Below, in pieces: positions 1 through 4,971 of a DNA stretch of 7,352 nucleotides. The position numbers were made by a program, and so were the translations under genes. The stretch covers positions 1-7,352 of the forward strand of contig JAMCVO010000077.1 of assembly GCA_023475715.1 (NCBI GenBank), in the 5' to 3' direction. This stretch comes from Actinomycetota bacterium. GTDB lineage: Bacteria > Actinomycetota > Humimicrobiia > Humimicrobiales > Humimicrobiaceae. The notes below the pieces were generated by a model. It was not told where the DNA came from, did no database searches, and saw only the letters and a list, made by a program, of their open reading frames with translations. Within the stretch, counting starts at the first letter, position 1; each line of letters starts with the position of its first letter.

Positions 1-11
1 AATTCCCGCAT
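1..11 (-). CDS. 5' start of an unidentified gene (partial)
   Basis: Only the ATG at 11-9 and two further complete codons (Met-Arg-Glu) lie in the window, so no product can be named. The start is supported by an AGAGG ribosome binding site about five bases upstream (18-22) and by a good promoter at 105-133, giving a leader of roughly 86 bases. The call rests on these signals and not on protein similarity. Confidence 0.5.
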
Positions 12-63
12 TTTAACCTCTTTAATCTATACAAATTTATACAATTTTTTTATTTTGTTCTAT

Positions 64-75
64 ATTTCATGAAAT
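64..75. repeat. 12-bp perfect palindrome in leader
   Basis: ATTTCATGAAAT is a perfect palindrome in the predicted 5' leader of the gene starting at 11, downstream of the predicted transcription start. It could be a second regulator site or be fortuitous in AT-rich DNA. No matching copy is seen in the leader of the oxidoreductase gene. Confidence 0.3.
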
Positions 76-84
76 GCTACCAAT

Positions 85-110
85 AATACATACTATGTAA
101 TATCATTTTA
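85..110 (-). promoter_or_regulatory. Operator-like element, copy 1
   Basis: This 26-base stretch matches 4593-4618 at 22 of 26 positions. Read on the minus strand it starts with the -10 hexamer TAAAAT and continues into the 13-base dyad TACATA-G-TATGTA (87-99), which would cover the transcription start near 98. A dyad at that place is typical of a repressor site. The regulator is unknown. Confidence 0.5.
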
Positions 111-133
111 TTTTTTCTAATTTATGCTGTCAA
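105..133 (-). promoter_or_regulatory. Sigma70-type promoter for the gene starting at 11
   Basis: On the minus strand a perfect -35 TTGACA (133-128) is followed by a 17-base spacer and a -10 TAAAAT (110-105, five of six to consensus). The predicted start of transcription is near 98. It lies just behind the probable terminator of the mutase operon, so a new transcription unit begins here. Confidence 0.65.
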
Positions 134-146
134 GAACAAATTTATT

Positions 147-172
147 AAATAAAAATTAATTTCGAGAAATTA
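147..172 (-). terminator. Probable intrinsic terminator of the mutase operon
   Basis: On the minus strand TAATTT-CTCG-AAATTA forms a 6-bp stem with a 4-base loop (172-157), followed by ATTTTTATTT (156-147). It starts 23 bases after the stop codon of the B12-binding subunit and just before the next promoter. The stem is all A-T, so strength is doubtful. Position supports the call more than stability does. Confidence 0.4.
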
Positions 173-195
173 TAAAAAAGAAAAAATTTTTGCCT

Positions 196-597
196 TTATT
201 TTTTGTCAACTATTTTATTAATTGAAGAAATTATTTCTTCTTTTGTCGCGCCTGATGCAAATATATCATCGAAACCCATTTCTTTTAGCTTTAATGCGTC
301 TTCCGGTGGAATAGCGCCACCAATTACATAAGCTTTGTTATACTTGATTCCTTCTTTTTCAGCTTCGCAGATAAGTTCCCTGCCGAGTTGAAGATGGGCG
401 CCTCCAAGTGAACTCACGCCTATTACATCTGCGTCTTCCTGGACTGCTGCCTTTACTATCTGCTCAGGCATGGAATTACCTATATAAATTACTTCCATCC
501 CGGCATCCCGCAGTTGTTTTGCAACAATAAAAACTCCCCTGCTGTGAACGTCGAGACCAAGTTTGGATAATAAAACCTTAATGCTTCTTTTCTTCAT
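196..597 (-). CDS. B12-binding small subunit of an acyl-CoA mutase
   Basis: The protein has 133 residues, the usual size of a free-standing cobalamin-binding domain of two-subunit acyl-CoA mutases. It carries the lower axial ligand motif as D16-V-H18-S-R-G21, with Lys12 and Asp16 corresponding to Lys604 and Asp608 of methylmalonyl-CoA mutase and His18 as the expected cobalt ligand. Later family marks are VSSL (61-64) and VIGGAIP (91-97). The start at 597 is preferred over an in-frame ATG at 624 because GGAGG lies seven bases upstream (609-605). The gene is last in the operon, 34 bases after the large subunit, with which it should pair. Oddities: the motif usually reads DGHDRG, here Val and Ser replace Gly and Asp; residues 40-44 also differ from the usual pattern. 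The fold call is safe; the substrate is not determined by this subunit. Confidence 0.9.
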   Translation of the reverse strand: MKKRSIKVLLSKLGLDVHSRGVFIVAKQLRDAGMEVIYIGNSMPEQIVKAAVQEDADVIGVSSLGGAHLQLGRELICEAEKEGIKYNKAYVIGGAIPPEDALKLKEMGFDDIFASGATKEEIISSINKIVDKK

Positions 598-604
598 ATT
601 AAAA

Positions 605-609
605 CCTCC
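605..609 (-). promoter_or_regulatory. Ribosome binding site of the B12 subunit
   Basis: GGAGG on the minus strand, seven bases before the ATG at 597. It decides the start, since the upstream in-frame ATG at 624 has no comparable site. Confidence 0.8.
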
Positions 610-631
610 AAATTTCCAAAACATAAAAGTA

Positions 632-2392
632 TCAAAATATTACCGGCGGCTTCCAGAGTCCGAATACTTTCTTAAAAACCTTAAAAATTTCCCCTTCAGT
701 ACATCCTGCTCTTGCACACTGGACTGAATAGGGAACAATATTTGCATGACCTGCGCATGCTTCTTCAAGTTTTTTTAATGCTTTTTCTGCTTCTGTGTTA
801 TTCCTGGTTTCTCTCAATTTTGCCAGCTTAGCTGCCTGCCTTTCCTCAACACCCAACGGATACTTAAAAACGTTTATTGGCGGTGTTTCATATGTAGATT
901 TATAGCAATTCAGTCCAACAACCCTTATGTCCCCTTTTTCAATTTTAGCCTGTTCGTTATGAAAATGGTTTGCCACTTTTCTATGAATCCAGCCTTTTTC
1001 TATTGCTGCCACATATCCGCCCAGTTTTTCAATTTCTTCAACTTCATCAAGAATCCTCTTTTCAATACCATTGGTCAGAGCCTCAACATAATAAGAACCG
1101 CCTAAAGGATCTACAACTTCAGTTACGGCTGTTTCACTCTGGATAATCTGCTGGGTTCGAAGCGAAAGCAAGGCTGCTTCTTCTGTCGGAACCGCATAAG
1201 CTTCATCATAAGAATCAACATGAAGTGACTGGACACCACCCATTACAGCAGAAAGCGCCTGGATAGCGGCCCTTATTATATTATTTAAAGGTTCCTGCCT
1301 GGTAAGAGTGATTCCGGATGTCTGAACATGGCATCTCATCCACATTAATCTTGGATTCTGAGCATTGTATTTATGCTTCATTATTTTATACCAGAGCCTT
1401 CTTGCTGCTCTTATCCTTGAAACTTCATCAAAGAAATCACTTGCAATTGACCAGAAAAATGCAAGTCTTTCACCTACCCAATCAACATCATATCCTCTTG
1501 CAATCAGGTTATCTATTGTTTCCATTCCATTTGAAATAGCTACAGCCATTTCAGTTATACCTGACGTGCCGAAATCGTGAAGATTATAACCATTTAAGGT
1601 TATGAAGTTCCAGTTGGGAACTTCCCTGCGGGTAAATTCAACATTGTCACATTGCATCCTGAAACAATCTCTGGGCGGGATATATTCCGGGCCGCTTCTC
1701 ACAACTTCTTCCAGCGTTATATCATTTTGTATGCTTCCCCTTAAACTATTCCACGAAACGCCTCTTCTTTCAGCCATTGCCAAAAACATCGGGAAAAGGA
1801 TCGCAGTATTTGATGGATAATGAGTTACCAGAGAAATAGTTACATCTTCAATTGCCACACCATCAAAAAGTATCTCCATGTCACCGGTTGAATCTATGGC
1901 CACACCCGAAGTTCCTACCTGCCCGCGCGATATTGGATCATCAGAATCATACATCTGCACAGTAGGGATATCAAAAATTACGCTGAGGCCGGTGGCGCCG
2001 TTTTTTAACATGAATTTCAGCCGTTCATTGGTATCTTCGGGTCCGCCAAATCCGTTAATCTGTCTTATTGTGAACTTTTTACCTCTATACATGTTTGGAT
2101 GCAGACCTCGTGTGAAAGGAGCCTGACCGGAATTGCCTAAATCATTTGTATAATCCAGGTCAGATATATTTAAAGGTGTATAAATTAATTCCCTGGGCAT
2201 TTCAGAACCTAATATGGTTTGCGGGGTAACAAACCATTTATTCCTGTCATTTTCTTTAACGGTACCGCTTTTCCATTCTTCAAAATCTTTTTTAATGCCG
2301 CTTAAAGCTTCCTTATCAAATAAAGGCTTTCTCTTATTTTGACCTATTTTTTCCCTTAAGATATCCTTTGTAGTTTTTCTTACATCAGACAT
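632..2392 (-). CDS. Methylmalonyl-CoA mutase family large (catalytic) subunit, substrate uncertain
   Basis: The 586 residues cover the TIM-barrel catalytic chain without an attached B12 domain, the form seen in two-subunit acyl-CoA mutases. Family marks are TIRQ (108-111), FDIPT (140-144), GVAID (163-167), IQND (221-224), HVQTSG (355-360) and DPLGGSYY (428-435). These enzymes move a carbonyl-CoA or similar group between neighbouring carbons by radicals from adenosylcobalamin. By hand alignment to Propionibacterium mutase, Arg207 (R232), Gln197 (Q222), Tyr243 (Y269), Arg326 (R353), His328 (H355) and Gln330 (Q357) are kept, but Tyr89 is Ile112, His244 is Asn270 and Asn366 is Asp393. The 2-hydroxyisobutyryl-CoA mutase Asp is Ile139. 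Arg232 suggests a carboxylated acyl-CoA, yet the other changes argue against plain methylmalonyl-CoA. The gene is middle of an operon with MeaB and the B12 subunit; AAGGAG lies eight bases before the ATG. Confidence 0.88.
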   Translation of the reverse strand: MSDVRKTTKDILREKIGQNKRKPLFDKEALSGIKKDFEEWKSGTVKENDRNKWFVTPQTILGSEMPRELIYTPLNISDLDYTNDLGNSGQAPFTRGLHPNMYRGKKFTIRQINGFGGPEDTNERLKFMLKNGATGLSVIFDIPTVQMYDSDDPISRGQVGTSGVAIDSTGDMEILFDGVAIEDVTISLVTHYPSNTAILFPMFLAMAERRGVSWNSLRGSIQNDITLEEVVRSGPEYIPPRDCFRMQCDNVEFTRREVPNWNFITLNGYNLHDFGTSGITEMAVAISNGMETIDNLIARGYDVDWVGERLAFFWSIASDFFDEVSRIRAARRLWYKIMKHKYNAQNPRLMWMRCHVQTSGITLTRQEPLNNIIRAAIQALSAVMGGVQSLHVDSYDEAYAVPTEEAALLSLRTQQIIQSETAVTEVVDPLGGSYYVEALTNGIEKRILDEVEEIEKLGGYVAAIEKGWIHRKVANHFHNEQAKIEKGDIRVVGLNCYKSTYETPPINVFKYPLGVEERQAAKLAKLRETRNNTEAEKALKKLEEACAGHANIVPYSVQCARAGCTEGEIFKVFKKVFGLWKPPVIF

Positions 2393-2400
2393 TAATGGAT

Positions 2401-2406
2401 CTCCTT
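2401..2406 (-). promoter_or_regulatory. Ribosome binding site of the mutase large subunit
   Basis: AAGGAG on the minus strand, eight bases before the ATG at 2392, inside the 30-base gap after the MeaB gene. It fits translation from a shared operon transcript. Confidence 0.75.
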
Positions 2407-2422
2407 TTTATATTTGAAAAAT

Positions 2423-3385
2423 TTATTTTTTGAAGTTAAGAAACTGGCTTAAAATTTTTTCTGCTGCAGTATATGGGTCGCTGCCATTATGGATCAAATC
2501 ATCCAGCAGTTTCTTGTATAAGCTGTCATTTTCAAGCTTCTCAAACAGTACGCTGGACAAGTAATCGCTGATAATTTCTTTCATGTCGCTGTTAGACTTA
2601 GTTTTAAAGTAATTGCTGAACTTGCCTGATAACCTGAGGTAGTTCTCATGCGCAAATATCCCTTCGACAAGCTTACCCACACCCTTATCGTTTGCTGCCT
2701 CTGTTAAATAAACATAAGGCTTCCAGCCAGCACTTTCCTTAGCGCCGTCAGTATCCAGACTAAATAAGTTTTTAAGATCAGACTCGAGATCTTCCGTATT
2801 ATTCTTATCAGCTTTGTTAATTACAAAAATATCGGCGATTTCCAAAATCCCAGCCTTTATAATTTGAATATAATCACCCAGGCCGCCACTCAGGACAACA
2901 ACGGTGGTGTGAACCAGATTTTTGATATCAACTTCAGTTTGCCCAACGCCTGCTGTTTCAACAATAATAATATCTTTGCCCATTGCATCCATAACAGTAA
3001 TCATTCTTGAAGTAACCTTTGATATGCCTCCCCGCCACCCTTTGGTAGGCAGGCTTTTAATGAAAACACCTTTATCAAAAGAATGCTTCTGCATTCTGAT
3101 TCTATCTCCGAGAAAAGAGCCGCCCGTAAAAGGGCTTGACGGGTCTACCGCAATAACGCCTACAGTTTTTTTGCCCAACCTGAAATAATCTATCATCACA
3201 TCGATTAAAGTGCTTTTCCCGGAGCCTGGAAGTCCAGTAATGCCAATGACATGAGAATGCCCGGTATTTGTATAAAGAAGCTTCAACTCATCTATAGCCC
3301 TGAGGTCTTCTTCTTCAATATAACGCATCAATTTTGCTGCAGATTTTATGTCTGCTTCCAGCACACCGTTTGCCAGTGATCCCAT
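2423..3385 (-). CDS. meaB: MeaB/ArgK-family GTPase, mutase chaperone
   Basis: The 320 residues match the P-loop G3E GTPases that gate adenosylcobalamin delivery to acyl-CoA mutases and protect them from inactivation; it would act in the cytoplasm on the mutase encoded next. Visible motifs in order are the Walker A loop GLPGSGKST (51-59), VDPSSPFTGG (80-89), GDRIRM (93-98), the switch stretch SLPTKGWRGG (111-120), VETAGVGQTE (142-151) and the guanine-specific NKAD (190-193). The C-terminal part after about 235 is helical and less conserved. The ATG at 3385 is fixed by an in-frame TAA four codons upstream (3397-3395), though its ribosome binding site is weak. The stop lies 30 bases before the mutase. 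Switch residues and the SGGLGD stretch (166-171, commonly PG-x-GD) differ slightly from typical members. Family assignment is firm. Confidence 0.92.
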   Translation of the reverse strand: MGSLANGVLEADIKSAAKLMRYIEEEDLRAIDELKLLYTNTGHSHVIGITGLPGSGKSTLIDVMIDYFRLGKKTVGVIAVDPSSPFTGGSFLGDRIRMQKHSFDKGVFIKSLPTKGWRGGISKVTSRMITVMDAMGKDIIIVETAGVGQTEVDIKNLVHTTVVVLSGGLGDYIQIIKAGILEIADIFVINKADKNNTEDLESDLKNLFSLDTDGAKESAGWKPYVYLTEAANDKGVGKLVEGIFAHENYLRLSGKFSNYFKTKSNSDMKEIISDYLSSVLFEKLENDSLYKKLLDDLIHNGSDPYTAAEKILSQFLNFKK

Positions 3386-3442
3386 AGTATTCTTTTAGTT
3401 ATATACAAAGTTAAAAATTAATAATTTATAAAATCAAATGCT

Positions 3443-3469
3443 AAAAAAATAATTTTATCGAAATTATTT
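3443..3469 (-). terminator. Possible weak terminator after the oxidoreductase gene
   Basis: On the minus strand AAATAATTT and AAATTATTT form a 9-bp all A-T stem (69-61 with 55-47 of the 3400s) around a five-base loop, followed by T residues. It overlaps the last base pairs of the stop codon. It may be only partly effective, so read-through into meaB remains possible; no convincing promoter was found in the 82-base gap. Confidence 0.33.
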
Positions 3470-4478
3470 AAAACCTGATAACTTCATGTTTTTCCGCAGA
3501 TATTCTGCAAGCTTCCATAACTTGTATCACTCTAAATCCATCTTTTCCTGAAATAGAAGGTTCCCTGTCTTCTAAAATCGAATTTAAGAATTCTTCCATC
3601 TGAAGATAAAAAATTGAAGGTTTTTGCTCACCGCCTACTATTAATTCTTCGTTTAAAAATAACTCTGTATAATCTGTCAAATGCAGCGTCCCTTTTGTTC
3701 CAATTATATACCTGTTATATTTTGGAGTCGGCAATATAAATCCTTCCCCTGCAGATTGAGTAGTATGAGCATTATAAGACATAACTATATTTGTCATCAT
3801 ATTTTCATCAAAACCTAACACTATATTGACTTCGTCTTCTCCCTCCCAAACGGGGTTGCATGATAATGTTTCAGCATAAACCCTATTGGGAAACTTTCCT
3901 GAAAGCCATAATATATAATCGATTATATGTGAACCCCATAATGGTATTAATAAACCTCCGGTCTTTTCCTTGGAAGTCCACCATAAAGTAGGTGGTTTAT
4001 CAACATATCCAAGCAAACTTATACTTATATCAATAATTTCACCTATTCTTCCACTACTAAAAATTCTTTTTGATTCCAGCGCTGCTGCGTGGAAACGCTG
4101 ACTTTGACCTACCATAAGTTTTATATCATTCTGAGATGCAGTTTCAATTACTTCTTTAGCTTCTTCAACAGTATTTGTTAAAGGTTTCTCAATTAAAATA
4201 TTTTTACCCATTTTAGCAGCTTTTACGCATGTATCTTTGTGAAGATAATGTGGTAAGCAGATAACCACAGAATTTATTTCTTTGTCATTTAATGCATCAT
4301 CTAAATTAGTATAATATCTTTTGGCCTTAAATTTTAAAGCTGCTTCTTTCGCCACTTCTTCTACGATATCAACAGTGGCTATCAATTCTGCCTTGTTTTT
4401 CAGATCATTTATTGCCGTTAAATGAGTGTAGGCAACTCTGCCGCTTCCGATAACAGCCAGCCCTACTTGTTTTGACAT
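3468..4478 (-). CDS. Gfo/Idh/MocA-family NAD(P)-dependent oxidoreductase
   Basis: The 336 residues have the two-domain layout and length of this family, which oxidises or reduces sugars, inositols and related polyols with NAD(P). The N-terminal Rossmann fold starts with VIGSGRVAYTH (9-19) and has an acidic residue, Asp37, at the end of the second strand (TVDI), which usually favours NAD. The catalytic-lysine motif EKP is at 97-99 (Lys98). The C-terminal domain carries WGSHIIDYILWLSG (181-194), with His184 and Asp187 in the usual catalytic positions. The substrate cannot be told. The ATG at 4478 has a GGAAGGAAA ribosome binding site (4492-4484) five bases upstream. It reads toward meaB, 82 bases away, but has its own inferred promoter at 4613-4641 and a possible terminator, so a shared role with the mutase is only a possibility. 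Its third codon positions look more AT-rich than those of the mutase genes. Confidence 0.88.
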   Translation of the reverse strand: MSKQVGLAVIGSGRVAYTHLTAINDLKNKAELIATVDIVEEVAKEAALKFKAKRYYTNLDDALNDKEINSVVICLPHYLHKDTCVKAAKMGKNILIEKPLTNTVEEAKEVIETASQNDIKLMVGQSQRFHAAALESKRIFSSGRIGEIIDISISLLGYVDKPPTLWWTSKEKTGGLLIPLWGSHIIDYILWLSGKFPNRVYAETLSCNPVWEGEDEVNIVLGFDENMMTNIVMSYNAHTTQSAGEGFILPTPKYNRYIIGTKGTLHLTDYTELFLNEELIVGGEQKPSIFYLQMEEFLNSILEDREPSISGKDGFRVIQVMEACRISAEKHEVIRF

Positions 4479-4483
4479 AAATA

Positions 4484-4492
4484 TTTCCTTCC
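4484..4492 (-). promoter_or_regulatory. Ribosome binding site of the oxidoreductase gene
   Basis: GGAAGGAAA on the minus strand lies five bases before the ATG at 4478 and supports that start. It is bracketed by the arms AAATATT and AATATTT (4479-4485 and 4504-4510), a weak all A-T pairing that might slightly occlude it. Confidence 0.65.
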
Positions 4493-4592
4493 AATATGAA
4501 TATAATATTTAAAAATCATAAACATCTCTTAATTTATACCGCTGCTATAAAACTTTATTTCTTTTTCCATACTAATATCACTAAAACCTAAT

Positions 4593-4618
4593 TATACATA
4601 ATACGTAATATGATTTTA
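4593..4618 (-). promoter_or_regulatory. Operator-like element, copy 2
   Basis: It matches 85-110 at 22 of 26 positions and sits at the same place relative to its promoter. The inner dyad TACGTA-T-TATGTA (minus strand, 4607-4595) would overlap the transcription start near 4606. A wider imperfect inverted repeat ending in CCTAA and TTAGG (4587-4620) surrounds it. A shared repressor or activator is inferred. Confidence 0.5.
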
Positions 4619-4641
4619 GGATAATTAATAAGTTTTGTAAA
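4613..4641 (-). promoter_or_regulatory. Sigma70-type promoter of the oxidoreductase gene
   Basis: On the minus strand TTTACA (4641-4636, five of six to the -35 consensus), a 17-base spacer and TAAAAT (4618-4613) match the layout of the promoter at 105-133 exactly. The inferred start near 4606 gives a leader of about 127 bases before the ATG at 4478. Confidence 0.55.
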
Positions 4642-4824
4642 TATAATAAATCTAAGCATTAGTGTCTCAAGTAAGAACCATTCATATTTTAAAAGTAACA
4701 ATATATACCAAAATAAAACATTCCAACTTATATATTCAATATTCCCATATTATGTAGTAAAATCTATTAAACTGCATGAGGATTTAATTATATTTATGCC
4801 ATAAATGCTATATGTTATGGATGC

Positions 4825-4855
4825 TACTTTAGAATAATTTTAAAGTAACTTTTTT
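4825..4855 (+). other. Hairpin followed by T-tract, plus strand
   Basis: TACTTTA and TAAAGTA form a perfect 7-bp stem with a nine-base loop (4825-4847), followed after AC by TTTTTT (4850-4855). This could end a short plus-strand transcript or act as an attenuator ahead of the radical SAM gene, but the stem is weak and no promoter upstream of it is convincing. Confidence 0.22.
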
Positions 4856-4871
4856 GATAATTAATCGTCTA

Positions 4872-4895
4872 ACATCAAAAGCGGCCGCTTGATGT
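4872..4895. repeat. GC-rich palindrome upstream of the radical SAM gene
   Basis: ACATCAA and TTGATGT flank the 12-bp perfect palindrome AAGCGGCCGCTT (4879-4890). The two halves pair with a two-base bulge. It stands out in otherwise AT-rich DNA and ends 76 bases before the ATG at 4972. It could be an operator or a leader hairpin. The core contains a NotI site, so a cloning linker must also be considered, although the matching flanks argue for a natural inverted repeat. Confidence 0.5.
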
Positions 4896-4916
4896 GGGTG
4901 GTGGCTGCTGAGTTTA

Positions 4917-4937
4917 TGCAGATTTTGTGCAGATTTT
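4917..4937 (+). repeat. Short tandem repeat TGCAGATTTT x2
   Basis: Two identical 10-base units (4917-4926 and 4928-4937) are separated by one G, a period of 11 bases, close to one helical turn. They lie 35 bases before the radical SAM start codon. Such phasing is compatible with a regulator binding two adjacent half-sites, but this is inference. Confidence 0.45.
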
Positions 4938-4955
4938 AAAAAAGTAAGATAAAAA

Positions 4956-4960
4956 AAGGA
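4956..4960 (+). promoter_or_regulatory. Ribosome binding site of the radical SAM gene
   Basis: AAGGA lies 11 bases before the ATG at 4972, a somewhat long spacing. It still favours this start over the later in-frame ATG at 5041, which has no upstream purine-rich site. Confidence 0.5.
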
Positions 4961-4971
4961 ATGAGTTATAA

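Larger units (their letters stand above)
4479..4971. other. Divergent intergenic region, 493 bases
   Basis: This stretch separates the leftward oxidoreductase gene from the rightward radical SAM gene. It is very AT-rich except for a GC-rich island at 4881-4912. It holds the oxidoreductase promoter and its overlapping dyad (4593-4641), a possible half-copy of that element (4746-4759), a plus-strand hairpin followed by six T (4825-4855), a palindrome (4872-4895) and a tandem repeat (4917-4937). No protein gene, tRNA or recognisable riboswitch was found. No clear promoter for the radical SAM gene could be picked out. Confidence 0.6.

Noticed and set aside
598..624. Nine-residue N-terminal extension of the B12-binding subunit from an ATG at 624
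   Set aside because: The strong GGAGG at 609-605 sits inside this extension and points to 597, and the family domain begins right after that Met.
1318..2126. Several plus-strand reading frames of 70-80 codons opposite the mutase gene
   Set aside because: They lie antisense to a well-supported gene, have no ribosome binding sites and show no recognisable domain.
4642..4647. Perfect TATAAT on the plus strand as a promoter for the radical SAM gene
   Set aside because: No -35-like hexamer lies at 16-18 bases upstream and it is about 325 bases from the gene; it falls in AT-rich DNA.
4799..4820. Inverted repeat CCATAA/TTATGG as an operator
   Set aside because: Only six-base arms with a ten-base loop, and without a promoter near it; expected by chance at this base composition.
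4892..4939. Fifteen-codon plus-strand reading frame starting ATG within the palindrome, as a leader peptide
   Set aside because: No ribosome binding site is seen and no run of regulatory codons; its length is easily expected by chance.
4479..4971. Cobalamin riboswitch in the intergenic region, given two B12-dependent systems nearby
   Set aside because: I found no B12-box-like GCCACTG segment or the other conserved blocks on either strand, and the GC-rich island is too short for the fold.
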